The position numbers and the translations under genes are program-made. A stretch of 64,000 nucleotides of DNA from Filosporella fistucella (lineage: Eukaryota; Ascomycota; Leotiomycetes; Helotiales), in contig JAQJZZ010000014.1 of NCBI GenBank assembly GCA_030077755.1, positions 2,418,001-2,482,000 of the forward strand, in the 5' to 3' direction. This document shows, piece by piece, positions 13,115 to 25,471 of this stretch; the first letter of the stretch is position 1, and the number at the start of each line of letters is the position of its first letter. The notes under the pieces are model-generated. The model was not told the DNA's origin. It did not search any database and worked only from the letters and a program-made list of their open reading frames with translations.

Positions 13115-13823
13115 TGGCTGCCACACATTTGATACCCTCTCTTTTCAATGACAGCTACTAGACTTCTTGCATCATGAAATCCTGCGCTGAAGCCTCAGAA
13201 AAAACGATGCAGATTTTGTTCTGCAGGTTTCGGGGAACGGATGGTGCGGTACGCCCTGCTGCAGTGCTGCTCCCTCACTTCCCTAGAAATCTGTCAAATC
13301 CCAAGACCAAGGCAACAAACGGCTGGTTCCCGTTTCGTTCCACAGATTTTCGCGCTGCAAGACCAGTATTCAGCTTGGCGTTCAGTTGGTAATCTGTCTC
13401 ACCACCCCACGACGCCAATCCAATCATATGTTTTTTCAGTGTCGGCTGTGCTCACGGTATATTCCTCAAGACAAGTTTCTCTTTTTTTGGAGTTACAAGG
13501 CTTGTCACCTCTTTGGATGACAGGAAACCAATCAGAGAATATATGGATATGTGTGTATTCGGTGCATCCAAAGGCACCGCTATCGCTCAGCCGCTGCTGC
13601 GTGTCACTTCCTGCCACAGTCTTGTCTATCAGTCGGCTGAATGGGGGAGGCTAATGAAAAGTGATGATTGGAATTATGAAAAGCGGCAGCGCTTCTCTCA
13701 TTTTTATCTCAAGCCATGAATCCTTCAGCCTTCTCTAGCTTCTTGTAACTGCATGCCTGATACACCTCCCCTCCACTTCCTACTTGCATTCTTTTGCAGA
13801 GCTAGGTAGCAAACTTTGAATAC
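13115..13823. other. intergenic, no gene seen
   Basis: About 700 bp between the uncharacterised gene and the permease. The open frames (longest 137 codons, 13241-13654) overlap each other on both strands and show no domain, signal peptide or splice support. It probably contains the permease promoter. Confidence 0.5.
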
Positions 13824-15990
13824 ATGAACGACTGGGCTTCCCGTCGGCAAGAGATCGACGTCGTGGCTCCTTCGACTGAATTATTGCTACTTCCAATGAA
13901 TGAAACTCGAGTCCTGAGGGAAAGGGAGATGGATGGAGAGGAAGATGAGGAGACTCTACAAGGCATTGGAGGACAGAGATGGGAGAAGAAGAAAACTCAT
14001 GGATCTACTGAGTTGAGGTAATTCCCTTCCATGAAATATTGTGTAAGATATATTCAGGATTAATCATTCATAGACGAACACTCAATGAACGCCATGTGAA
14101 CATGATAGCTTTCTCCTCTACCATTGGTATCGGACTGTTTCTCCAGTCAGGCAAAATCATGTATCTTATCGGTCCTGGAGGAGCAGTCTTAGCTTACATA
14201 TTCATGGGTACACTTCTCTGGTCCGCCAACGCTGGTCTAGGAGAAATGACTGCCGTTTTTCCAGTCAAAGGGCCCATTATCGATTTTCCAAGCCGGTTTG
14301 TAGATGAGGGTGTAGGATTTGCTGTGGGTTGGATGGCATGGTTTGTCTCTCAATATACTTACAAGTATGTAACTGACAAGTTGCAAAATAGGTTCGCATA
14401 CATAAACCTTACAGCAACAGAAGTCTCAGCTGTCGCATCACTGTTCAAATTCAAATTCGAGCCCGAATACCTCGCTTCCTTCAACTATCCCCAAGAAACA
14501 GTGCAATGGACTTTCGGCCTCAACACCAATCCCGCAGTCTGGGTCGGCATGATGCTAATCGCCATCCTAGCCATAAATCTCCTCCCCGTCCGCGCATACG
14601 GAGAAATAGAGTATGTATGCGGCTGCATCAAACTCCTCGTAATCGTCGGTATGATCCTCATGAACACAGTGATCAATTCCCAAAACGCCGTCAACCACGG
14701 CACTCCCAGATTTCAATTCTATCAGACGCCATGGGGATTCTTCTCAAACCAGACTGTGACCGATCCTTCGGGAGGCAGGAGATATACTTTCACGGGTGGA
14801 ACAGGGAGGTTGGTCGGAATGTGGTCGGCGATGAATACGATTTTCTTCTCGCTACAGGGATTCTTTACCGTTTCTGTCACGGCGGCTGAGAATAAACATG
14901 TAGAGAGAGATGAAGCTATCAAGCTAGCTACGCGCAAGATCTCCCTACGGGTGATTCTCCTCTACGTCCTTGTTGTCTTCACTGTAGGTCTTAACGTACC
15001 CTACAACGACGCTAATCTCCGGGATTCCACGATCTCTTCTATACGCCGCGGGCAGAATAGTCCTATTATCATCGCCTGCATCAGGAATGGGATCACAGGG
15101 TGGCCGCACTTCTTCAATGCGTTTTACATATTTTCAGCGTTTAGCTGTGGTGTTAATGGACTGTATATCGCGAGTAGATTACTCCATGCGTTAGCGTGTA
15201 TTAGGAATGTATGGCCTGCGACAGGGTGGGGAGCTAATCTAAAAGCGAGGTTGGAGAAGACTTCTAGTAAAGGTGTGCCGGTGAATGCGGTGTTTACATC
15301 TTGGTTATTTGGTCTATTGGGGTTTTTGGCTGTGAAGCCTTCGCCTGCTAGGGTGAGTTTTCTGTTTGTTTTGAGTGTGAGATGGCTAATGAGAGTAGAT
15401 ATTAGGACGCATGGCTATTTTCTCGACTTCGTCGATGTTGATTGTATATGCTTGCGTAGCTGTTGCATTTCTCTTCTTCAAAACTCTTACTATAAATGGT
15501 GATGTAGATGAAGGTGTTCTTGTCCAGTATGTCCCCCTACGTCCCCTCCCCAATCTTCAAACACAGATTTAACATCCACAGAACACCAACCGGTCTCTAC
15601 CTAAATCGCAACGCGTCTTCATACCCCTATAAATCTCATCTCCAATGGCTTCGCTCAGCCTACGTGCTCTTCGGCTGCACCCTCTTAATCCTCTTCGCTG
15701 GCTGGCGATCCTTCCTCTCTCCCTTCTCGCACGCCGATTTCCTCGCTGCTTATCTCTCGCTCCCGATTTTTATAGTCATTGTATCAGCTTATCATCTCAA
15801 GGATGAGAGTGAATGGATGCCTTGGACGTGGGGAAGAAGGGTTACCCTCGACATAGGGAATCCGATTTGTACAACGGAGAAGGATCCGGAGAAGAGGAAG
15901 GGGAGGTTGCATAGGGTGGATAGGGAGAGGTTGGTTTGTTGGGAGAATTTGAGGGCTGTTTGGGAGTGGATTTGGGTTTGGGTTAAGTAG
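13824..15990 (+). CDS. amino acid permease (APC superfamily)
   Basis: Five exons are inferred: 13824-14017, 14074-14340, 14392-15352, 15399-15526 and 15582-15990, giving 652 residues. The protein is a fungal plasma-membrane amino acid permease. A hydrophilic N-tail of about 70 residues leads into ERHVNMIAFSSTIGIGLFLQ, the family's first membrane helix with its Gly-rich substrate motif. Hydrophobic segments follow as expected for about 12 helices, and a hydrophilic C-tail ends the protein. The YPYKSHLQWLRSAY block before the last helices is also typical. Intron 2 (14341-14391) is 51 bp, a multiple of three, and has no in-frame stop, so a simple frame reading runs through it. Removing it restores a continuous third helix. 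Intron 3 uses the acceptor after GAGAGTAG; a nearby downstream AG would create a stop. The substrate is not predictable. Confidence 0.9.
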
Positions 15991-18900
15991 GGTGGAGGTG
16001 GAAGTGGCCCGCGGCAGGTTGATGAAATTGTTTTGGGGAGGTTGGGAGATATATACCCTTTAGTAAAAGCGATGAAACACTCTTTTCTCCTATGCACACT
16101 CGTATGACTCGCTTCATCTCAACTTAAACGCTACCCAGCTACCCCTTCTTCCCCTTACCAACACCTATATCCGTCCGCCCTCTTTCTATCTAGATGTAAA
16201 CTCCTCCCCTGACTTACGTATCAACTCAATGGACTGCTATTTCCGTCCACAGCCCCTTTCAAAAACCCAGAGGGACTGTATGCCCACGTCGAGACACTAA
16301 GCCGGCCTATATCTTGCAACTGGGAAAGCATTCCAATTCAACTCAACTCGCAATAAATTATCCACATAATTAGTAAGTATAATTGAGGATGGTGAATAGA
16401 AACCATACATAGAAAATAAGAAAGAAAAGGGAAAAACTTGAATTAGTTGACACAGGTATACAAATTTCTATTCTAAAGGAGGGAATCTGAACTCTTTGCG
16501 CTGTTGTTTTTGACTTAGTCAGTTGTCTCCGGATTCCAGAAAGGCTCTGAGATGGAGCGAGGAAAACTGACATGGTAGAGAACATACGAAATTTGCAAAG
16601 AATCAATTTCCTACTCGAAGCCTTGGAAATTCAATCTTCGCCATGTATTCAAGTAAGCATTAAAAAGCATTCATGTCAGAAACATAAAGCTTGAAAAGCG
16701 CGACGTGATATTTTCTATTGGTGGCTAGATAAGCTGAGAAGAGCTCTTCCCCGCATGCCCGACAACAAAGAACCTTTTACCTCTTTTGGATACAAGTGAT
16801 AGATATACTTGCATGCAAGCCCTGGAATCTTCAAGATAATTCGGACGCACTATGCCTCTTGATGGATATCGAATATTCATGTTTAATTTTGAAGTTTCAT
16901 TGAACTGGAACTGAAACTATTGCGATGCAAAAAACAATGAAATGGATGGACAACTGTGCAGTAAAGGGATATCTCATCTTGAAATGTAAAATAGTGCCAA
17001 GCAATAATTTCGTGGTACAAAACAAGATACAAACGGTATTGAAACAGCCCATCGTCTTTGTACTAAAACTTCTACACACATTCTATGCTATAGCTTAGTG
17101 ATTGCCAACTATGAGACGAAGAGAAATTCAAAGAAAAAGATAGCAGAGCAGTGGTCTGAATACTTAAAGAAGAAAAAAGAACTGTCCATTTTCAACTTAG
17201 AAACGATGTGCTTTAGCGCGTAGCTATAATATTGTAAGCCAACAATTCGTTTGAATATTGAAACCGAACTTGAACCTAGTTATTGATGCTTGCTTCTCCC
17301 AGAAGCATACTCTCCTCCCTTTGTTCAAAACTGTTGTTTGCTCTGTTTGCTCTAATCACATGACCGCGCTAAATTCCTTAGCTCCAAATCTAGGCTTCCT
17401 CCCAGGTATATAAACTCTTCCTCCTCCTACCCTTTTTACCTTTTCTTCTCCTTCTTCATACTTACCTTGTTGAAACTGCACCGCTCAAGAATGGCTGCAG
17501 TTGCTCGACGAGACCTCCATTGCACATCGGGGTGTCAAGACGGGTTGACTTTCCTCCGGGGACGTCATCGGCGGAATTTTTGATTGCATCCATTGATTTG
17601 GAATTATATTTTTTTCATTGAGCGTTTGGCTTTGGGCTGGACCTTGAAGAAGAAATATCTTGTGTTGTGATAAAAGTGCTACAGATCTAGGTGAGAGAGG
17701 CTGTATTGTCTGTGTTTGTGAGGAACTGATTGATGAAGGTCTTCTTTCGCGTGTGGCAACGCGCTCATACTCTGCCTTCCTCGACGCGACATTACATTGC
17801 CATCGATCAGAGAATCTATTCTCTATTCAACCTTGGATATGTTACCTGTTTCCAGCTTGGTCAATCATATTCCACCTTCTGATTAGAACATCGAAATCAG
17901 CTTGCATCCAGACAACTTCAACCTGGTCGCAATCGCGCCCTGTAGGTAGTCGAAAAGACATGGACGCGTCTGTAACTCCATCCACCATATCCCATGAGCT
18001 TCCTAAGCTTCGAAAAGCTCTACTCCCTTGCAATGTGTTGAACGCGATCTCAGCAGGCTATTTAGAAAGCTTCGACAACTTCAACAAGCATGAGCTGGAG
18101 CTTAAACAATAAACGCGTTCGCAACTTTGGCGCTACTCGACCTACGCCGATGAATTTTATTGGAGCAAGCAACAAGAACATGCCAAAAATTCAATCAAGT
18201 AAAGGAAAGGAAATGACCCAAAAGAAAGTCTAAATGGCAAAAAGTTCCCTCCAACCGACCACGATTTTTATCGCTTGCGGAATTATGGAAGAACTCCAAA
18301 TGTATTACCATTTGATTGCATCGCATACCCATCAGGAACCTCGACGTGTTAGCCATTAGACCATTTCGCTACGATTATTAGTTCTGGGCCGATGTTGTGG
18401 TTTGGGTTATTTAGGTATATATGTAGTGGTTAGGACTATCATACCGCTCTCTGTTGGCGCGCTTCTCTCTCCCTGCCCTTGATCATCTCATCGCGTCTTG
18501 CGATCTTCTGAAGACTTCAATATCTTTTCTGCATAGACACGTCAAGTCACGAAAGTAAGCACTAATACCAAACGTTCAAGTACTGCCAATTGTATAGGTA
18601 GCCATGCCTTCAAGGTTCTCGTCGAGCTCTGCGGTTTCTATGAAAGAATCAGCATCTTGAGGCTTTCTATCTCCACTGCTCTCTGCTACCAGTACTCGCA
18701 CAGGTCTGAATTGATAGACTGCCAGTCCTAATTTTTGCAAACTGTCACGCTTAGAGGTCTTCCCTCATTCTCCAATGAGCAGCTTGATCTACTTAATATC
18801 TACACATTGCAACTTGGAAACAGATAATTCTACCTGCATAAGTTTGCGCTTCTTGAGGGGCAGTTACCTCTGGCAAGCGTGAGACGATACCTGCACTTCG

Positions 18901-20349
18901 AGAAATCACTAGACATCGAACAGCCTTTCTCTTTCCGAACAACATGGTGTGGTACTGATTGTCGATCTGGGTGGATTTTGAAGGCGATTAGGCGTCGTTG
19001 CGATAACATGTCAGAGTCACATATGGTGGGCAAATGGAATACATTCAAGAATTCATTACAAACATCACAGCATTCTAGGTCTCATAGAACCTCTTTTGAG
19101 AGCGACTCGATTTGCAAGTTTGGTCCCTCGATTTCAAGCCTAATTTTTCTAGCCATGGTCCTGCTCATTGGCGAGCAAAACTGCGGTCAACAATATGTAA
19201 CAGTAATGGAATATGAGGAGCCTAATTTTATAGAGTCCTCAAGCAACTTATACACGTTCGGTGGAGGTATCGAATCTGCCTCTAGGAATATCAAGAAGTT
19301 GGCAGAGGCTTTGGATCATGTAGAATTTGCAGTACACCAGACAAGTAGTGCACATCAACGATATTGCGGGACAATACGGTACAGGTGCTATGTAATACTG
19401 CACATCTAAATAGCCATAGTTCATGACGCTCATGTTACTCCTCCATCCCAAGGACTTTGCTATTTGTTATGCCCATACTTGCAGCTACTTTGAGCCCGCC
19501 TTATTGCTACCACTGAGGTATGTAGCTTCAGCGGCTCTCGCTAGAACTACAGCGTTAACCCGCGGACACCAGATTGCCGATCATGCCCTGAAGATCACAA
19601 AGCCTTTTTACCCAGTACCCTGGAAAGTCCCCTGCGTTGTCTCTGCCCCCTCGAGAATTGAACATCAACCAAACCACCTCTTCAACAAGATAAACAAATA
19701 AATCATACAATCATCTCAATCAAACCCTATTATCCCACTCTCATAGCCCAGCATCAATTCCCCCAATCATCACCTCATCTACCCACCATCTTGACATCAA
19801 ATAATCGACACATTCCATTAATAGCGATGACTCCTCTACACCGCAACAGAGTCATGCAGCCCCACAATATGACTCCTCGCTAAGTTCAGGGGATGTACCA
19901 CCTGCGCCACTGCAGGTAGAAAGTTGGTGCTTCGGGTTTGTATGTATATAAACTGTATCCGGTGTCTAAAGGAGGGTTTTGGATATCTATGGAGGGTGGT
20001 TATAATGCGAAAAGATATATATTGAATGAGAATGGGAACGAGAATGGGATTTGTGAAGATGGGAAAGAGAATGAGAGAACGGGGGAGGGGAGAGAGGGGT
20101 GGGGGAAGGTATGTTTATTCTTTTCTCGCTCTGCTGTTTACTTGGTGAAAGTATCTCTTTTCATCTTTGCGGTAGAGGATGAGATGAAATATTGAGAGTC
20201 GAAAATTTTTTGGGACTTTCCTCCCCCTATTCGAGTACTAGAAAAATTATACAGATCTTTTAGCTTATAACTCCTAGCCTACCATCCCGTCACCTTTACC
20301 ACGGGAAGAACAATTCCATCTGAATCAGAAACCGAAATTTCTTCCTTAT
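15991..20349. other. gene-poor 4.4 kb interval
   Basis: No convincing gene was found. The longest frames are 17660-18112 (150 codons) and 18879-19409 (176 codons). Both lack recognisable domains and plausible extension by splicing. The second contains a hydrophobic stretch (SSLIFLAMVLLIG). A TATA-like element at 17407-17413 followed by a pyrimidine-rich tract precedes an ATG at 17491 that opens only 30 codons. The interval may contain decayed genes or untranslated transcripts. Confidence 0.5.
17407..17413 (+). promoter_or_regulatory. TATA-like box with pyrimidine-rich downstream tract
   Basis: The sequence ATATAAA sits in a promoter-like setting. It is followed by about 60 bp of CT-rich sequence (CTTCCTCCTCC...CTTCTTCATACTTACC), and a purine-favourable ATG appears about 80 bp downstream at 17491. 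The layout resembles a strong fungal core promoter, but the reading frame after the ATG ends after 30 codons. The transcript it drives, if any, is unknown. Confidence 0.35.
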
Positions 20350-21790
20350 ATGACTAAGAAGACGACACATCAGAAAGAAATATCTACTCAGAGAAGTGTA
20401 TCGAAGCCTTTGTCGAAGTTACTTCAGACAACTACTACAGAGTCGGTCTTGTCGGTAGATAAGGCGTTACCTCCTCTGCTGAGTATGCCTCTTGATATTG
20501 TAAGTAGTTTTCTTTCATTCCTCTTTATATAGATCACCCTCAAAAAACTCTCCTTTATCAAATTCCCGCCAATATCAACCCCTTTCTTCAATTGTTTCTA
20601 AGGAAGTAGCGATACTAACCCATCAAAGTGGCACCTCCTAACCCCCCACCTCCCCCCTCAGACTCTGCACTCCCTTATCCTAACACACTCCCATCTTCAC
20701 GCCCTCCTCCTTCCCTCCCTCTATACAACAATCAACATCTCCCTCCCTCCCTCCCCCATCACCTCACCCTCCACAATATCCTCTCTCTCCCAACGCACCC
20801 ACCTCCTAAAAACCCAATACCTATTCATCCGCCAAATCCTCTCTCACCCTCACCTCGCAGCCCACATTCGCTCTCTAACCTGGACCATGGGTTTAGAAAG
20901 AATGGGTTTATTACCAGATTACACAGTTACTTCCGAAGCGGTATGGAAAGATGAGGATATGTACTCTTTCTTTGGATTGTGCTCCAATGTGCGGGATCTG
21001 GATCTTGGGACCGGAGGAAGAAGTCATGGGTTAGTGCCTGAGGGGATGAAGGGGAAAGGGTGGTTTCCTAGTGCGAGGAGGATAGTTCTAAGGGGCGTTA
21101 TGAGGAGGGGGTTAGTGGAGGGTATTGTTTTTCCTTTTGAGGATGGAGAGGGGGAAGAGAAGGTTCAGATCGAACAGTTGGTTTTGGATGATTTGCAGTA
21201 TGTGTGCCTCCGTTTCAGTATATTTTGCTGCTTTTACCCGTTTGGATCGAATTATATACTAATTAAATCACAGAGAAGCTCCCTCCTCCCTCCCTCTAAC
21301 TCTCTCTCTTCGCACAGGTCAAACCCGCACTTCAACATCTAGTTCCGAGCCTCCATTAACAGGAATCCTCATCCCTACTCTTTATCCCCGCTGTCTTTCC
21401 CTGCGTTCCCTACATATTCGCACCTACGCTCTCTCCGTACGAGGCACCACAGACGATGCTCTCTGGTCTTCTTGGGGTATATTCATTGCTCATACTAAAC
21501 CTGAAGAATTGATCTTTGATTGTGAGAGATTACCACGGAGACATGGGAGAAATGGTGGCTCGGCGATGGCGATGGCGAGGTATAGGGAACAGAGAGGGAG
21601 AGCGGGCGTGGCGTGTGAGAGGAGGTTTAGAGAGTTTTTGATTCCGGTGCTTGGGAAGGGGTGGGAGGGACTAGAGAGGGTGGAGGTTAGAGGTGTTAGA
21701 GAGGAGTGTGCGAGGGAGTTGGATGCGTTGAGGGAGGTGGGAGTTAGGGTGCTGCGGGACGGTGGGGGGATTGGTGGGTTTAGGGGTTAG
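20350..21790 (+). CDS. F-box-like protein
   Basis: Three exons are inferred: 20350-20499, 20629-21197 and 21274-21790, giving 411 residues. Intron 1 has donor GTAAGT and an exact TACTAAC branch point just before its AG. The spliced product reads LLSMPLDI-WHLLTPHLPPQTLHSLILT around residues 44-70, close to the start of a fungal F-box (LPLD-x-W-x-L-I-x-x-L). F-box proteins normally bind Skp1 and give substrate specificity to SCF ubiquitin ligases. The remainder resembles the degenerate leucine-rich C-termini of such proteins (SARRIVLRGVMRRGL, CLSLRSLHIRTY, LERVEVRGVRE) but has no named repeat. The start ATG is assumed. The coding strand alternates between CT-rich and GA-rich blocks, which makes single-frame inspection misleading here. 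The substrate is unknown. Confidence 0.72.
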
Positions 21791-22009
21791 TATGAGGGAG
21801 ATGGTGGTGGTAAAGAGAGAGAGAGGTGAGTGATTGACAGAGAAAGGTATATATATATAACGGCAAAAGTTTATGCTTATTTTAGTGTTCAAAACTTAAA
21901 GTGTTTAAAAATAAAAGAGTCGAATTATCCTATGCTCTCGTTTCTATACCTATCTAACCCTAACAAATACCAAGTTCTAGACTCATCCCTCCACCTTACA
22001 ACTAACTCT

Positions 22010-23044
22010 CTAAACCCTAACCACAATCTTCTCCCCCGTTCCCCCCTCCCTAAGCATCTCCAATCCCTTCTCAACCCCCCCTAATCCACCATCTACCACC
22101 CTAACTCTCCCAGGTAAAAACCCACCATCCACCAATCTCTCCCTCAACCAGTTAAAAACCCATTCAGAAAACTCTTTCCTCTCTTCCCCTTGCGGAGCAT
22201 GCACAAATCTCGCATAAACCCCTTCAACACTCGGTATATCATTAGGTAAAACGCCCGCAACAGCTATCTTCGCCTCTCCCTCTCCACCCTTAAAAGCTTG
22301 TACGACGGCGATGCAAGCTTTAATATCCCCTTTAGCTAGATATGCTGTATCTAACATAACCCCTTCTTTCTTCGCTTTATTTGTAATCTGAGATACGATA
22401 TCCTCATCATGATAATCGAAAACTTGACTCGCGCCTATGGAAAGGAGATAAGAATGATGTTGAGGACTAGACGTGGAGTAGACAGTATACCCCATCCATC
22501 TCGCAGTCTGTATAGCAGCGGCGCCAACACTACTTCCTCCATCCCAAACTAGCATTCCCTTTCCTTTCTCCTGTTCTTTATTTAATTTTGCGTTCTCAAT
22601 CCCAACACTCCACCACCCATTCCAAGCCGTCATGACAGCCATTCCCAATCCGGCCCCCTCTTCTAATCCCACCCCTTCGGGCAGAGGCGTAACAAACCAC
22701 CATTTCACAAGGACTTTTTGCTGAAATGCACCGTAGGAGGGGGAGCTGGAATGAAGTACTGCTGTAGCGAATGCAGAGACGCGTTGGTTGATAGAGAAAG
22801 ATGAGGGAACGGAGGAACCGAGAGAGAGGATGTGACCGCTGATGTCGGAGCCGAGAATGGTGGGGTAGGATTTTATGAGGATGCCGTGGGAGAGTTGCAT
22901 GTGGTCGGCGGGGTTGAGGGCGATGTGGGAGACGGAGATGAGGAGTTCGTCGGGGCTTGGAGTGGGTGTTGGGAGGGAGGTTAGTTGTAGAGAGGAGCCG
23001 GCGGAGGGGAGGAGGAGTGCGAGATGGGTTGAAGGCGCGGACAT
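22010..23044 (-). CDS. MDR-type zinc-free alcohol dehydrogenase / enoyl reductase-like protein
   Basis: Single exon, 344 residues from the ATG at 23044. The open frame continues 61 codons further upstream, but that segment is low complexity and looks like leader. The protein belongs to the medium-chain dehydrogenase/reductase superfamily. It has an N-terminal GroES-like part (about 8-120, with SHIALNPADH and GSDISG) and a Rossmann NAD(P)H site (VWDGGSSVGAAAIQTA, about 166-181). TSSPQHHSYLLSIGASQVFDY follows, a stretch typical of fungal ToxD/trans-enoyl-reductase-like members. The catalytic and structural zinc cysteines of classical alcohol dehydrogenases are absent, as is normal for this subgroup. 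It probably reduces a carbon-carbon double bond or quinone in the cytosol. No polyketide synthase is near, so a role in secondary metabolism is not supported by context. Confidence 0.88.
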   Translation of the reverse strand: MSAPSTHLALLLPSAGSSLQLTSLPTPTPSPDELLISVSHIALNPADHMQLSHGILIKSYPTILGSDISGHILSLGSSVPSSFSINQRVSAFATAVLHSSSPSYGAFQQKVLVKWWFVTPLPEGVGLEEGAGLGMAVMTAWNGWWSVGIENAKLNKEQEKGKGMLVWDGGSSVGAAAIQTARWMGYTVYSTSSPQHHSYLLSIGASQVFDYHDEDIVSQITNKAKKEGVMLDTAYLAKGDIKACIAVVQAFKGGEGEAKIAVAGVLPNDIPSVEGVYARFVHAPQGEERKEFSEWVFNWLRERLVDGGFLPGRVRVVDGGLGGVEKGLEMLREGGTGEKIVVRV

Positions 23045-23962
23045 TGTTTGGGGATTGGTGTGGGATGGTATAGGAAGATCAGAGAGTGGGTGAGTAGTGG
23101 AAGGATTTATGTTGGGAGTGAGAAAAGGATCTGTACTCTTTGATACAGATCTGAGAGCGAGAAATCGAACTGCGTGAATGCAAAAAAGATAGTTTGGCCT
23201 ATGATGAATACGAAATAACACAAGCATTAAATATACCTACAACAACACAGCCAACTCCTCTATCAACGAACCCCTCTCCCTCGGACAATTAACATTAAAT
23301 CCGTTCTAAACCCTTATCTCCAATCACCGTCCCATCGATCAAGGCACACAATAACATCCCTACTCCTAAATATGGAAAACCAACTCCTCTGCCGACAAGA
23401 AAGCAATTGATCAAATAGAAAGGTTGTAAATACGAAACGAGGTTAGCTTGGAAATTACTTACGTTTTAGCTCCGGCTGCTACCTTGTCAGCCCCGCTCTT
23501 TTCAAGGAAAGGTGAGAGGGATGATTTGGTGGTCTATTATGAAGAGTTTTGGGATGGAGTGGTTAGGCATATAGGTGAAGAGGGGCGATGAGTATAGTAT
23601 GGATACGTGAGGTGTAGTCTGTGCAATTGCGAGACAGAATATAGTCGTGCGCTTGTTTGAAGCTACTCGCCTAAAACAGAGACAGGGGATGATTCGAATA
23701 CCATACTTATGGTTGAAAGCGAGACATGGAAGGAACCTGCAATTGCATTTAAGCCAGGTGCAAAGAGCTAGGGGTGAATTAAGATATAAGTATCTGAAGA
23801 AAGAGAGTATGCGAATCTGCCACTTGGCAATAAGGTGACGAGTTCATACACAGCTGTTAAGTATAAAGACTGGGATTTATGCAACTTCCAATCTTCGCCT
23901 TTGGGGGTATATTCAACTCTACGCACTCATAACTACAGCCGTTTCATTCCTTCCATCTATCA
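23045..23962. other. intergenic, no gene seen
   Basis: About 0.9 kb upstream of the reductase and downstream of the Iwr1-like gene. It holds the reductase leader and promoter. Only short frames of no recognisable family are present. Confidence 0.55.
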
Positions 23963-25471
23963 TCAATCAATGACCATCTGATCATCGTCATCATCATCAT
24001 CAACTATAAATCCACCTCCAGTTGTTCTTTTGGCAGTTGATTTCTTGCTCCATGGGAATTTGGTAGCCTCATTTTCATCATCGCTAAATGTATAATCTTC
24101 ATCATCGTCACCGAATTCTTCTAAATCAGATGCGTTATGATTGCGGAAATGGTATGGGTTGCGACCGAATTCATCGTCGGAATCTACTTCTTCGTCGGGG
24201 TAGTCGGCTGTGTAGTGATTTTCGGCTGAGGGTTGTTAGATGTATCTTGACTATCGAGAGTAAATGATTACTTACCGTTTTCGTCCTCGTCACCGTCATC
24301 CTCTTCCTCGTCGCTGTCTTCCTCTTCTCGGTAGAACTCATCGATATCTGGTTGTGACTCAATGATAAGAAGACCAACACTTTTATCACCTCTTTCCTCT
24401 TCTAAGGCTTCAGCTGGCATACGAATGTATGTCTCAATGATATATTGTGTATCATCGTCATCATCATCAACATAAGGCTCCTCGACCTCCATCTCATTAC
24501 CCTCATTTGCACCTGCAGGATTACGTTCCGCCCATCGCAATGCTGGAGCTTTCGGCTTAAACCTTGAAGGTCCCTTTCGAGTCTGCTCGACTGGCTTAGG
24601 TTTTGGTTCCTCAGCTGCCATCTTTGCAAGATTCTTGCCGATTTCTTGTAATGTATATGCCTCCATCTCAGCAGCCAGTCTCTCTGAACTGATATCCCAT
24701 GGTATGTATTTGCCAGAAGCCATTTGTGTATTTCGTAAAGGCGCGACATTATCAGGAGTAGGCTTGACGGCTGGTGTAATATGCCTGGCACCTCGACCAG
24801 GTTTCTTCAGCGGACGGGGAAGGTCATTTGGTATTGAGAGAGTTGCTTCTCCGTCTATTGGTGCTGCAACTGGCTTCGGGACATCAGTTTCGGTGATCGG
24901 TGTACTTGGTTGTATGTCTTTAACACCAGGTTCTCCATCTGCTTTCTTTACGATCTTTCGACGTTCAACAAAAACGGTCGGACCGGTTTTGCGCTTCCTA
25001 CTACTGCCACCATCTGTGGGAATAGAGGGTGTAGCACTTCGAGATATAACGAATTTGCGAGGTTGAACCGACGAGGGTATTGGAGTCGTGTTCCCACTAT
25101 TTGTAAATCCAGCCGCAGATCCATTCTCCTGACTCGACCCCGCAGTTGATAATCCTGAAGCTTGCAGATTTGAGAGAGAGGTGTGAGAGGAATCTCTAGT
25201 TGCGGCTCGAGGTGTTTTGATCTTTCTGGCAGCTTGTGCACCAGCTAAATTTGCGGCCTGCAAAGTGGACTGAGAGCTTGCGGTGGTTTCTTTTACGAAG
25301 ACATAATCCTGGGTGACTTTTTTTCTTTTGGAATTGGCATCGTGAACACCTGCGCAGATTGTAAGCGTCTGCATATTTCTCCACGCTCCTAGTTCGGCAC
25401 ATACGTAGAAATTCCACAGGCTCCTCATTGAGTCTCCTCTTGAGCCGAATGGTAGATGGTGGAAGAGCCAT
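23963..25471 (-). CDS. IWR1: Iwr1-like RNA polymerase II import factor
   Basis: Three exons are inferred on the minus strand: 25471-25405, 25349-24276 and 24225-23963, giving 467 residues. The N-terminus (IRLKRRLNEEPVEFLRV, then SKRKKVTQDYVFVKE) matches the start of fungal Iwr1 proteins, where a basic nuclear-localisation signal lies. The centre is Ser/Pro-rich and disordered. An acidic block near 365-410 ends in the Iwr1 domain signature YPDEEVDSDDEFG followed by GRNPYHFRNH, and the C-terminus is a run of Asp. In yeast, Iwr1 binds assembled RNA polymerase II and guides it into the nucleus. The spliced junctions (C|GT and G|CC) restore the family's continuous sequence, which supports the model. 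The gene is divergent from the carbohydrate-binding protein at 26.9 kb. Confidence 0.82.

Noticed and set aside
17660..18112. 150-codon open frame on the plus strand downstream of a TATA-like box
   Set aside because: The frame does not begin at the ATG suggested by the promoter position and contains no recognisable domain. It is mentioned only in the interval description.
18325..18375. tRNA-like A box on the minus strand (TGGTCTAATGGCTAACACG) near the centre of the gene-poor interval
   Set aside because: The D-arm-like part is good, but no matching acceptor stem, anticodon stem or GGTTCRA T-arm could be built from the following bases. At most a decayed tRNA fragment.
18879..19409. 176-codon open frame on the plus strand
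   Set aside because: No recognisable family, no supported splice sites, and low coding-like periodicity by eye. One hydrophobic stretch alone does not support a gene.
22010..23227. Longer reductase start 61 codons upstream, as a mitochondrial presequence
   Set aside because: The extension begins at a non-ATG codon, is low complexity, and the family normally starts near the ATG at 23044.
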